Positions 1-11,907 of a stretch of DNA of 64,000 nucleotides are shown one piece after another. Location of the stretch: assembly GCA_034359265.1 (NCBI GenBank), contig CP136898.1:4838501-4902500 (forward strand), given 5' to 3'. The translations under genes were made by a program, and so were the position numbers. The first letter of the stretch is position 1, and every line of letters starts with the position of its first letter. Under the pieces are notes generated by a model that saw only the letters and a list, made by a program, of their open reading frames with translations, did not search any database and was not told the origin of the DNA. This DNA is from Canna indica. Taxonomy: Eukaryota > Streptophyta > Magnoliopsida > Zingiberales > Cannaceae.

Positions 1-424
1 ATACAGTTATATGTAAATAATAATTCCAAGTAGAAAGAAAATCAACTGAAGATACAAGCAGCATGCCTGAAAAAGCCCAAAAAAGAATGTCGCTACAGAA
101 GTAATATTCTCCTAGTCTTAGTTGATTGAAGAATACAAATTAAATAGATACTTGAGTCTCAACAAAACTATTCATCGCTTTCTGAGGCAATTCTACATGG
201 TATGCCACAAGATGACTCATACAAGTCTCTAAGAAGCAACACATTCTTTTCCATTTTGTATCACGAAGTAAATATCTTGCACTATAAGCAGGTTGAGAAA
301 AACTTGGAATAGCTGGCGTAGAAGAATTTCTGACTTCATGATTAAATAAAAATATCCTCCTGTGGAAGCACCTACAACAACAGACCTTGCAGATTATGCA
401 ACAAAATTGATCAGTCAAAAAGCT
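1..424 (-). other. 3' flank / probable 3' UTR of BTR1-like gene
   Basis: This stretch follows the BTR1 stop codon on the minus strand. I see no conserved coding frame in it; the open frame at 140-418 has no family signature. It most likely holds the 3' UTR and polyadenylation region, whose end may lie beyond the left edge of the window. Confidence 0.5.
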
Positions 425-3400
425 TCATCTCTCAGAATTAGATGAAACTTTTTGCATAATCATGCTCTCGGCAGTATGAATTGCTTCAGATGATCCAGTT
501 ATTGTAACTTTCCTGTCGGTTGTACCCGAAACGAAATCACCTCTATCTGATATCTTGATCCTAGCTCCACTGACCTGAAATTTGAAAATTTTCAATAAAT
601 TCATCTTGGCATGCATTCAGTATTTTTTATAATCATGTGGCAGGCACTGTAAACAGTCCAATCAAATAACTGAACGACAGATTAATAATCCAGGTACATA
701 ATTTACTACAATTAGTTAAAGAAACAAAAAAAAGTTATAAAACACTAGCTAAGAATTAAAATATTGGAATACAGATTGCTCTCCATCAAATTAACAAAAG
801 AATGATATGTGAGTAAGCAGCATCAAAACATATACTTAAAATAACATGTATATTTACATACCTGACTTATCTCAGTTATATTCCTCCCTCCACGACCAAC
901 AACAGCACCAATATGCTCATCTGCTACTCCAATTGTCACTGAATTACTTTGCCCTTCAACAGGGCCACCAGGTGAACGTGATGGATGTGTAACTACAGGT
1001 GATGATGCGCCCTTGCCAAACAATTGAAACATTATTAGCCAAGAAGCATTTGAATGTAAATATTCTGAACTACAACAAGCTTTTTGAATCTGGCAACAAA
1101 TAAAAGAGAATTTATGTAATACCCCGGTTTAGTCCCACATCGGAAGTATGTTGGATGTGGTGTTGGCTTATAAGGCTTGATGGGTGTGCTACTATCAACT
1201 TCAGCTTAAGCATTTTAATTAGGCCAATAGGTTGGTCTATGAAGTTGATGGGTCAGTTATCTCATCAAGCGGGTTGTAACAAAAATGGTATCAGAGCAAG
1301 ACCTAGTTCTAGGCATGGTGAGGGAGCCTATGTGAGAAAGGGCTGCCCATGTGATGGGGTGGAGCCGCTACTAGGCTAGGCCTCACATGCCGACGACTTG
1401 GGTGTGATTTTGGGCTATGTGTTAGACTCGAGTTGGGTCTTGACGAGGACGTCAAGACATAAGTGGGGAAGATTGTAATACCCCGGTTTAGTCCCACATC
1501 GGGAGTATGTTGGATGTGGTGTTGGCTTATAAGGCTTGATGGGTGTGCTACTATCAACTCCAGCTTAAGCATTTTAATTAGGCCAATAGGTTGGTCTATG
1601 AAGTTGATGGGTCAGTTATCCCATTAAGCGGGTTGTAACAAAAATGGTATCAGAGCAAGACCTAGTTCTAGGCATGGTGAGGGAGCCTATGTGAGAAAGG
1701 GCTGCCCAGGTGAAGAGGTGGAGCCGCTATTAGGCTAGGCCTCACATGCCGACGACTTGGGTGTGATTCTGGGCTATGTGTTAGACTCGAGTTGGGTCTT
1801 GACGAGGACGTCAAGACATAAGTGGGGGAGATTGTAATACCCCGGTTTAGTCCCACATCGAGAGTATGTTGGATGTGGTGTTGGCTTATAAGGCTTGATG
1901 GGTGTGCTACTATCAACTTCAGCTTAAGCATTTTAATTAGGCCAATAGGTTGGTCTATGAAGTTGATGGGTCAGTTATCTCATCAAGCGGGTTGTAACAA
2001 TTTATCACAAAATGTATTCAAGAAAGAAAAGTGGGATCATCACTTCAAAGGGATGAACCACCTCCAAAATCCACTAGGTAGCAATTCATGGTGATTTGTT
2101 TACTCTTGGGAGACCCCAAGATAATATCAGAGAGCAGTCATTGTAAACTTTACAACAGAATGGTTTACAAGCAAACACAATTTGCAAAATGCAAGCAAAC
2201 AAGATGGTAACAATAAGAAATGCAATACATGGTTGTATATGAAACTAAATATTTAAGGAGACTTTTTTCCAACCTTGTTAGTTGGATATTTTCCTCCAGA
2301 GCCATTCGGGCCATAACTAACAGGATTGTATGGTACAGGAGGAATCATATAGCCAACAGGAACTCCAGGAAAGCCAGGAAAGTTAACACCTAAAAGATGA
2401 GAAAGGAATTTTTTTTAATGAAAACAGATTAGATATTTGAATCTTTCAACATCGCGAAAAAAATAATTTATATGTGCACTGAAAAAATAAATAATGAGAG
2501 TAAGAACGAAAAGGAAATTAGCAGATAATGTCAATAGTTTTGGACTTATGCTAGAACCAGCAGTAATCCAATCAAACAAAGATGGACATAAAAACAAAGA
2601 TGGACATAAAAGCACAACAGGATCCTAAAGATTATATAAAATTACAAAAATATATATTCCAAAAGAATTAGGGTGGGATACTATAGGTGAAAAGAGCCAA
2701 GATCTTAAATAGACTGTATTCCACATAGGATTCCAATTAGATTTATTTGCAACAACCAAGTCAATTCTCTCAATCTGGGAGGACTTGAGAGTACATGACA
2801 TTTATATTCATAAAGACGCACACAAACTTATATGGAGTATGTACAAACATTGAACAAAGATGTTTGAGCCCCTTCAGCATCACAGGTTCATAGGATGTCT
2901 CATTAGGATCCAGTTAGAAACACACATTTTCATTAGATATAACAACAATGATATATCATTTTACAAAATTATAACCCTTTCCATCAATAATTGCCAAATA
3001 TACCACAGTCCTCACTCCTCAGATAGTTGAAAATGTGTAATATAAGACCATAATAAAGCTTCTAATGCACGAAAAGCTAAAGAGACTTTATACAGCAATA
3101 AAGTGAGCAGAATGACAATTCAAACATAGTTAGAAACTTAGAATTCACATATAAAATTATAAAGTGAGCACTGACAACAAGGGCTACATGAAGAAAAGTA
3201 AAGACAATATTTGAGATGCACCTGAATATGGAAAGGGTGAGTTCAATGTCTGTGGATAGTGAGCATCTTCTATTAATTTTGATAATATCAAAAATATGGC
3301 ACGCATTTCTTCATCAAAAGAGCCTGTCAAGGTAACCAGCCTATCATTTAGACCAGCATTATTATCCTGCGGAGATATCTTGATCCCAGCACCAGAATCT

Positions 3401-6106
3401 TCTATAAAAGACCTGCAAAATTTATTGAATGCCTCACTAATTTCTAATTAAAAATCAGAAGAGATGAGCACATGTGGTGATCATGATAAAACTTGCAATT
3501 CAGATCAATCTACAAGAAACAAGAAACAGAAAGACAGAACATATGCTATTAAGCATTCTTATTGACAACATAAAGGTGCGAACATTTAATAAAAGTTAGT
3601 ACTTGTCTTTCTACTTTCTACTTTTAGGTTTCTTTACGTGTAACTTCAATTAACTATAAGAAAATGTGCTTGTAAGAGTTAATACTTTATAGTTGATCCT
3701 CCTTTTCCAATTATAGCACCACATGAGCTATTAGGGACAATGAGCCTGACTTTTGATCTACCTTCAACGTCATTACTATCTTCCACCTGTATGTTGGAAA
3801 AGAAAACTTCACTTAAATGCCATTATTATAAAGAATTAGAAATGGCATGTAGCCCATGTTCAGTACCTCATTTAGCAATTTGTCCTGGATCAATTCCATT
3901 GCCTTCATTACTTCACTAAATGCCCCAGATATCAATAATATTCTGTCTGACGTGCCTGGAAAGACTTCATGATTGCGTGATAGCTGAATTCGAGCTCCAG
4001 ATTGTGACTGGAATTCAGATATTGTTGATCCACCCTTCCCAATGATACACCCAGCTGCTGTGTTTGATACAAGAAATCTTATGTGTGTCTGCTTCTCCTT
4101 CTCACCTAAGAATTTAAGCATTCACTGAATAAATCAAATTTGGATCTAAAACAAAAATGGGAAGAAAAAAAATATATCTCCAAATGGTATGATTGCAAAT
4201 GAATGAAAATTTCCAGGCTGCCAGCATTACTCAAAAAGAAAAAGTTATATATAAAGTTATATAAAAGGTGCTTACAGATCATTAGCACAGACTCTAAATG
4301 TGTGATATAACTATAAGGAACATTACTGGTTGACTTTCACCAAATTATATGGCATAGAAACCAAGCAATGTTTGGGATACTAAGAAATAATTACATGAAA
4401 ATACCTACTTGATACATATCTGATACCTAATGTTACAGATGTTATACACAGAATAAAGAATTGTCTTTGTTATTATTGTTTGCATATAAATTTGTTTATT
4501 TTAAATTTTGAGTCTTGACATCCATTTTATCATTCTAATATAGAAGCATAAGAAATGGGGAATAAATTACTCAAGCTCACTAGTTCTCTCGTCTTTATCT
4601 AATATCATAAAACAATGTTCACCTTTACTTCCATTTCTTTATCTTTCTCGCATATAGCTTTTCAAATTATCTAGATAATGCATTGCATGCTCTAATCTCA
4701 TAACAAATTTAAGTTGGTCATGATAATCGTGCTGAAAATTTTCATGCTAACTAGCACGGTTCACAATTGGGAACATGGTGGTAGAGGGCTAGAGGCCTCA
4801 TTTCAACCTTCTATACTATAGCCCTACACTAGTACTTCTATCGTGTAGGCCTCATTTTAACATTTCGAAGTAGATGCTGCCAAAGTAGACATGATCAGGT
4901 GTGCAAACTATAGTCCACAGTGAATACTGAATAGGCTATTAGCTTACTTTAATGAACACCCATAAGGCAGAGTATGACAGTCTTGAGTACTTGAATAGTC
5001 CTATAAATAAAGATGGTTTATGTTTCATATGGCATTAGTCAACCAATAATTTGGATGAGCATTTTTAGGGCACATGAATTTATTTTTATGATGACTAGAG
5101 AGTTACTGGATCAACAGTTTCTAATGGTATTAGTGTTCAACCTCAATTAGTCTGACATCATAAGTAGGAAAGTGATCTTGTTTGCATGGATAGATGAGTT
5201 TACTACAATTAACTTGAACTAAAGCATTTCTCATCCATATGGCTTTAAGCACAGTAAGTAGTCTAGTACAATCAATCTGATGTTCAGAATACTCGACGGA
5301 GATGGTTGTAGCTAAATTCATGGTGAACTGTCAAATGATGTGAAATTAACTAGCTTACCAAAGGTAAAGATAAGTGGAACACAAGGTGATTTCTTTTATG
5401 GCCAGTTATTCATATTTATGTCTGCATGGAATGCCTAATAAAGGAATCCCAAAACTTGAGTGTGGACCTCCGATTTATAAAACATTTTATTCATCAAATA
5501 AGCATCGGTAAAAGGTAGTTTGAAAATGTTTTGTACCTAAATCCAAAAGTAGAAAATACATGCCCGAGTGCCTTTATCGAAAAACTTTAAAAGAAATGGT
5601 TGTTTAATAAGCTAGCAAACTACAAAACCACTGGCATCATCCAATCATATAATAGATCCCAGATGATTTACAATGTGAATGCAAACTCAGAGCAACATAA
5701 TTTTCAACGAAGCCCTAAACTTTACCATTTCCAACCTGCATGACACAAAAACTGAGAAATTACTCTCATGAGATTCTAGACAAAAAAAGGAGTCATTCCA
5801 GGGTTATTTACCCGATTAAAAAACGATGAAGGGCAAACTAACCTACTTCAGCAAAAGAATATGAATAACCCATGATTTCCATACAGTGATCCAGGGCAGC
5901 GAGACTACAAAAGAATATGAAATAACCTCTACCATACTACAAATTCGGGGCACACAAACAAATAACAAAGACTGAAAACTGGATGACCACCGCTACTGAT
6001 CCATGAAAAATTATGTGTTGTTACCGGGGGTTGGCGATCTGGGGGCCTGGGATCGGCGGGGAGCGTTATCTGGAGAGGAATCTCCGTGCAGCTCGGGAGA
6101 CTCCAT
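425..6106 (-). CDS. BTR1: BTR1/NOVA-like protein with three KH domains (7 coding exons)
   Basis: Predicted single-stranded RNA-binding protein of 342 aa. Exons, 5' to 3': 6106-6025, 4105-3867, 3786-3686, 3412-3222, 2389-2274, 1011-862 and 574-425. All introns are GT-AG and all phases join without a frameshift. KH1 (about residues 36-105) has the GKGG loop at 50-53; KH2 has GKGG at 134-137; KH3 has GRGG at 282-285, and an intron splits KH3 just after its helix. A Pro/Gly/Tyr-rich linker (about 190-260) separates KH2 and KH3. The best family match by recall is Arabidopsis BTR1 (binds tomato mosaic virus RNA), of similar length and KH layout. The start is the only Met in frame before KH1, in a short acidic, proline-rich exon. 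The first intron is about 1.9 kb. The fifth intron (1012-2273) carries a TRIM retrotransposon in opposite orientation. Function in RNA metabolism is inferred from the family. Confidence 0.93.
1115..1999 (+). mobile_element. Tandem TRIM retrotransposon: LTR-int-LTR-int-LTR
   Basis: Three near-identical 167-bp LTRs (1115-1281, 1474-1640, 1833-1999), each starting TG and ending CA, alternate with two 192-bp internal regions, giving a period of 359 bp. Each internal region opens with the initiator-Met-tRNA primer binding site TGGTATCAGAGC (1286-1297, 1645-1656) and closes with a purine tract before the next LTR (near 1461-1472 and 1820-1831). There is no coding capacity. The whole array is flanked by one 5-bp target duplication, ATTTA (1110-1114 and 2000-2004). 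This is the anatomy of a terminal-repeat retrotransposon in miniature, enlarged by one unit. It lies in a BTR1 intron, antisense to that gene. LTR1 and LTR3 differ at only about two sites, so insertion looks recent. Confidence 0.95.
1131..1174 (+). promoter_or_regulatory. USE-like motif plus TATA in TRIM LTR
   Basis: AGTCCCACATCG (1131-1142) matches the plant snRNA upstream sequence element, RTCCCACATCG. After 25 bp comes a TATA-like TTATAAG (1168-1174). The same pair occurs in LTR2 and LTR3 (with the base after the motif variable). The spacing resembles Pol III-type snRNA promoters of plants; that promoter activity exists is inference. Confidence 0.55.
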
Positions 6107-6310
6107 CGCGAAAGATTTAGGGCAGCGGCGCCGGGTGGCGGCGGGGGCGGCGGGGGAGAAGGAGGAGAAGGGTGTGGGTGGCGAAAAGGAGTTCGTACTA
6201 CCTTCTCTCTCAGACCATTCGCCAACACAGGAGAAGAGAATGGAAGAGGGAGGCGATCTCGCGGCTTCTTCTTTCTTACTCGGCCGCCTCTCACCAATTC
6301 TATTCTAATT
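6107..6310 (-). promoter_or_regulatory. 5' leader and core promoter side of BTR1-like gene
   Basis: This is a GC-rich, pyrimidine-rich (minus strand) island immediately upstream of the BTR1 start, typical of a plant 5' UTR. The open frames seen on both strands here have no recognisable domain and look like consequences of base composition. No clear TATA box is visible on the minus strand. Confidence 0.4.
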
Positions 6311-7199
6311 ATTCTTCGGCCCCTCCTCGGACATGTAATCTAATAGGGGTAGTATTAGGCTCGAACCGGACCGGCCCAATTATGTAACCCCATAACCGAT
6401 TTCCTTTCTTATTAGGAAAAGAATAGGAAAATAAACCTCACCTAATTACTATTTATGATATTTTTTTTGATTGGATACCATAAAAATTGAATTGAATTGA
6501 ATAATAAATAAGAAAAAATTGTATATAAATTTTTTAAATTTGATGTATATCGAATATAATTTTATTTTTTTTTTATTTTTTTTTTTTTTAATTCATGTAT
6601 TAAATAAATAATGAATAATACATCACTTATCTTATCCTTCGTTATTATATGAAGTGAGCACTCCCTATATATTATTGATATGTATAGATTTTCCTAAATT
6701 TTTGTATATAATTTGAAGTTAGGTCTGACAGTTTTGATTTATTTCCTAAAATAAAAATTCAGAATCCAATGCAAGAATCAAATTAGAAAAGCATTAATGG
6801 TTTCATAACTTCGCATGTATTATCGGATAAGATAATAAATGAGAAAGTATTCGATGACATAATTTTTAATCTAGTTATGTCAAAAATAATATTAATTTTA
6901 TATTATTATAATCCGACAATTTTATTTTATTTCCCAAAATAAAAATTTAGAATCCAATACATGAATCAAATCAGAAAACCATTAATGGCCGGTATGTTTT
7001 TTTATCAAATATGACAATATAACAAATGAGAAAGTATAAAATATGATTATTTTTAATCTGATCTACGTCGGATATAATATCAAATTTATATTTTTTTAAT
7101 TTTTTAATTTTTCTAATTCATGCACTAAACAAATAATGGATTAATATCTATTAGTTATCTCATTTCTCTTTATTTTACGAAGCAAACAAGTTCTAATTG
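6311..7199. repeat. AT-rich intergenic DNA with a duplicated segment
   Basis: No gene is visible. A segment of roughly 150 bp is present twice in direct orientation (about 6730-6880 and 6915-7060); both copies share a 'CAGAATCCAATGCAAGAATC'-type core and a following 'AAATGAGAAAGTAT'. Flanking stretches near 6540 and 7065 ('GATRTAYRTCGRATATAA') also resemble each other, so the block looks like a decayed tandem or nested repeat. Confidence 0.45.
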
Positions 7200-7932
7200 A
7201 GAACCGCGTCAATTGGTTAACGAAACCAAGTCTGTTTTTATAGTTTTACTTCACTGAAATTAATATTGTTTATTAAAATATGTTTGGTTCAGTATTTTCA
7301 TTAAAACTGAATCGAAACCAGAATGAAAATAGATTTCTATAAAACTAGTTTTCTTAATAAAGATGAAAAATGCTAAAAGGTTGTTTTTCATAATTTTGAG
7401 ACTATCAGTTTCAATATCAAAATACAATGACAAACTTGTAGTTATATATACATTTTTATAAAATTAATTAATTTGTAAACAAATCAAACAATATCTAATT
7501 TATAAAAATAAAAATCATTTTTTTTAACTCAAACTATTATCTTGAATTGAATCGAACCAATTTATATCTAATTGAGCCAAACCAAATTGTTATAATAACT
7601 CAATTTTTTTTAAAGTCGGTCTATTTATAATTTAATCAAAACTAATTTTAGACAATTGAACTTTTTTTTTGATTTTTTTATAATATTTATTTTGTTTTAT
7701 TTTATTTTTTTTATATTATTCGATTATTACTAAAATTATTAATGAAAATTAATATTATTTTCTATAACCAAATAAGTATTAATTGATTTCAACTAATTAA
7801 AATTGATGTTATTTTTATTAATCAAACACGTTTTAAAAAATTGAAAATTAAAGATTGAAATGAATTTTCGAAACTAAAATTTCATTCACTTAAACAAAAT
7901 CAAAAAATAATTTTCGCTAACCAGACATCACT
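7200..7932. repeat. AT-rich dispersed repeat, copy 1 (partial)
   Basis: Homologous over several hundred bases to 27683-28813. Shared landmarks are the terminal TTTTCGCTAACCAGACATCA (7911-7930), 'AATTTAATCAAAACTAATTTTAGA' type text near 7630, and 'AAACAAATCAAACAATATCT' near 7478. The left terminus matching the second copy is not clear, so this copy appears truncated or rearranged. It is probably a non-autonomous DNA transposon family. Confidence 0.5.
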
Positions 7933-8930
7933 TAATAATTTCCTTGAATATCCCCGGTTGATATACTCATTGTTAGGATGTGGGGCTTTTCATAAGTGTA
8001 AGTTAAGAAGGATAATATTTTATTGTATAAAAAATATGAAATATTTAAAATAATAATCACAACAAATCGGTAAATCTTTGGAGGGAATGAGAGGTGAGGG
8101 AAAAAACTTCGTATGAAAATATCTATTTGCAAATCAAAATTATATTATTTGTTTCTATTTTCAAATTTCTATTTGCTTATTTATCTTTTCTATTTTAATA
8201 AAAATAAGAGAAATTAATTTTCCCCCCTCGTTTTTCTCCGTAATCCTCTATCCAAACAACAACACCCTGATAATTTTTTTTTGACTATCATCTCTATTTT
8301 CACTATTTTTTTTTAATTCTAATAAAAACTTTTTTTAATCTTCCCTTTCTTTCCCACCATAATTCTATGTTCAAACACTCTTAAAAATGGATAAAAACTT
8401 GACCAGCCTAACCCGACAAGAGACCAACTTAAAACTTCAAATCTTTTAAGATTTCAAGTAGATATTGTAGTCTTTTATTTATGGCATTCTAGTTCACATT
8501 CTAGTTCATATCAATAAACAATCTAACCACGTTCAAGAAAATAAAAACAAACCAACCTCAAATTTCATAAGTATATAACTGAGAATCAAATCAACCTGCC
8601 CTAACTCGATTTAGATTTCAATAAGTTTAAGTCAAAACCCCAACAAAGTGCTCCCCTAGATTATGTGGCAACTAATTACAGTTCTAGAGCCAACAATTCT
8701 TTCACAACCTCACATGCCTTGACATGTTTGTTGACCATTGCAATCTTAAGGGACAAATAAACCATGTAGCCATAATATACCAACTTGAAGTTTTGTTTGC
8801 TGCGCTGCGCCATATAGCAATATTTGTATTTTGGTGTCAAAAGAAGAGAACAAAGCCCAGATGCCTTTCAAACTAGTTAATACTTAACAATATGCTACAA
8901 AAGTTAATATATAGTGATCACTGATCAGTT
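7933..8930. other. Intergenic region and probable 3' UTR of the UCH gene
   Basis: AT-rich sequence without a supported gene. The part next to 8930 (about 8650-8930) is less AT-rich and is likely the 3' UTR of the minus-strand deubiquitinase gene. Confidence 0.4.
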
Positions 8931-11907
8931 CTATCTCGGAGCACTGGATTTTTGCTTTCCCTTGTCAATTAGAGGTTTCAATTGCTTCTTCTCGGCAAGA
9001 ATCTTGAGAAAGTTGAAGAGGAATGGTATATAATTATGCTTCCTACGGATGTTCTCGGTTTTCCACTTCTTGAACTTCTCTTCCTCCATTATGATCTTCT
9101 CAGTCACATTTTCGATACCGGATGTCACCTCAGCAAGTGATTTATTCAATGATTCAACCGTAGGATTGTGCTTGTTATGCTCGTTCAGCTGCTGCAATAG
9201 ATGCTCCCTTTTCTTCTGCAGTTCCTTGAGTTCAGCTGTGTACATCTCTCTTTGATTCTTTACAATGGCCATGAGGTTGAACCGGATCTCACTCGCCGAA
9301 TATCTATCAATTAGCTCCTGGATTACGGGTTGCACCATTCGCAACCAATCCAAGTCGCCTGGCCCGCCAGGGCATGTGCCAAGGCTGATTGGTCCCTCCT
9401 TCAGTCCATCCAGCTCGTACAGAACCCCATCAACAGGTAGATAACTAATAAAATGGTAGACACCATCATCCTTACCTGCAACTCGCTGCTCTTCAGGTAC
9501 CAAGGCATCAGGCCTGGCAAAGCTGTTGTGAGCTGTTCGAATTGCTTCACTATTGTTGATTGCTAGTCCTTTAAGTTCGGGAGGAAATTTTTTTGTGAAC
9601 TCTTTAAGCATGGACAACTCTGGACCAATGTCAATATCTGGACAGTTCATCAATATTGAAAGAATAGCTTGGGTTGCACAAGCATTGTTGATAACCTACA
9701 GGTAATGGATTATCTAAATGAGGAAATAACACCTCCATGTAGACATTCTCAACAAGCATTACTCCCTGTCTAACCTGACTGGCAAAGAACAGGTTTGGAT
9801 TTGGATCCTTAATTACAGGGCGATCATCCTTTTCCCCTGGTCGCCATTTAAATAGAAATATCAAGCCGTATACAGGCCTGTGAGAGATAAAGACTAGCAG
9901 TTAGACAAAAACATGAATCCACCAACAAAAATAGAAGATAGGCACTGTTCTAGATTCTTACCGCAGGCTATCAAGAGAATCCAAGTCAAGTGAATACAAC
10001 TCTTCCACCTTAAAAAGATGTATTAAGAATACAAAGTTTGTTTAGCAAAGAATAAAATCACTAAGCCTCTACTTATAGATGTAAGGATGACCAATCAAAG
10101 TGGAAAGTCCAACAAAAAACTAAAGAAGGAAAGGTAAACATTGATGTCCAACCATCTTTAGCTATGAAGTGATAGACTGTAGACATTTCCAGCCTATAAA
10201 GAGATATCTGCATCTTTCACATACAAAGTACATAAGGAGATAAAAACCACTTAAATGTTTAGATATAATCTAAGATACAAAATGCAAGAATAGACATGGT
10301 TCATTTAAAGGATTGACAGAACTAAAATTTATTGTTATGGTCATTTGAAAAATATTATACTACTAGAAGGAGAATTCATCATTACTAAGAGGTCTAAAAA
10401 GCATCATATTTAGAAGGGGGTAGAAAAGGGTGGTGAATTTTTCTCCTTTTCTGAATTCTAATATTTCATCCCCTCAAGAATGCTAGACAATCACTAAAAA
10501 TAAGAAAGAGAAGGCAGATAACAATAATCATGGTAACTATCTGAATACAAATGATGATGAAAATTCAGGGAGGTAGAAGTATCAACATTTCTGGCAACAG
10601 ATCTCCTCAATTTAAGGCAAAACTTCACACAAATATCAGTGGTGAGAAAAGAACCATGTAGTCAACCCAAAATAGTTAGGAAATGGGTCTTGTATGGTTT
10701 ATTGTTATATCCAATTCATACAACCATCAAACCCCTCATTTTAAAAGGATAATCATATGGTTTTTGTTAAAACTCCCATCTACTTCTCTAGTCTTTTGTA
10801 ATATGTAGATTGTAGAGTAATACTTCTGCATTTGTAATAGGTAATTGATCATGCAGATTGGTGTATGGATGCTCCAGAACTTGAATAGACTGTAGAGTAA
10901 TACTCCACCATACCTACTAGCCAAAAATGGATACTTCTGGACCAACATAGAAGATTTTGACTAAATATATTCAAGTTCTGGAGCATAATAACGTTACTTA
11001 CATGTGCTAGTTAAATGCGCATTTGGGAAAGGAGTAACCTGATCATGTTTCTACCACGCAAAACATGTTATCTCTTGTTGAGGATGCATAAAGTTTAAGT
11101 AAACAAATAGGAAACAAAATTGTTGAACAAATATCATATACAAACCTAGACTTAAATAAACTAAATAATCAAATATATGAACACCATCAATCCAGACTGA
11201 CTTGTCCAAGTTGTACATAACTATAAAACAAATGAAAAAGAGGCAAACTTACTTGAACTCCCTTAACCTGCATTTGTTGAATGAGTTCGGTAAAAACACC
11301 TAGATGGAGCAGATATTAGATAGCATAAAAATTGAATACTTTGGCAGTGAAACAACTGAGAAGGTGAAGTATAACAACTTAATAAGACTGCAAAACCAAA
11401 CAAGGAAACAAAAATGCAGTATAAAATTCATTTTTCACGTGACTTCAAGAACTGATTTCTAAGATGCTTCACAATAAGGAGGTAATCAATTGTAAATATC
11501 CTGGCCATGATTTATTTGATGTGATTTTAGAACTCTGTTTAAAACCCTGTACAACTATGCTCTAGTACAAAAGGTGCACCGTCCAAATTCCAAAGTCAAG
11601 AAAATATTCATGACCAAGAGAATATCTACCCATCTCCAATTAAATGTCAATGCAAGTTACAACACAGTACTTAGGTACTATCAACTTGACTTTCTTCATC
11701 CGAAATGCTACAACAAATTCTAAAAAAGAAATGAAAACACTTGCTTCTACTGGTCTATTCGTATGTCAGAGAACTCTTTTCACAAAAAAGAGAATATTCA
11801 GATAAACTAGCTATTATTATGAAGCCAATATTTAGAAAAATGTTTATAGGCAAAATGTGATTTGCTAGCAAATTACCAGGATCAGACTCAATAGTGCACC
11901 AAGACAT
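8931..11907 (-). CDS. UCH2: Ubiquitin C-terminal hydrolase, UCH37/UCHL5 type (5 coding exons)
   Basis: Cysteine protease that removes ubiquitin from conjugates; family members associate with the 26S proteasome or chromatin complexes. The protein is 330 aa. Exons: 11907-11877, 11299-11253, 10008-9962, 9877-9775 and 9695-8931; all introns are GT-AG, including a 79-bp one at 9696-9774. The catalytic set is in place with the spacing of human UCHL5: oxyanion Gln76, nucleophile Cys82 (in NNACATQ), His157 and Asp172. The C-terminal part has a coiled-coil stretch and the conserved [12 protein letters not shown] segment of the UCH37-like (ULD) domain, ending in a Lys-rich tail. Length and architecture match Arabidopsis UCH1/UCH2; I do not separate these two paralogs. 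The ATG lies 19 bp into its exon, after a leader intron. Confidence 0.95.

Noticed and set aside
1155..2094. Repeated open frames of 74-90 codons
   Set aside because: They lie in the non-coding TRIM and recur with its period; TRIMs encode no protein.
5929..6387. Several open frames in the GC-rich island near 6.1 kb
   Set aside because: They overlap the BTR1 first exon and leader; only the minus frame starting at 6106 continues into the KH domains through a phase-consistent intron.
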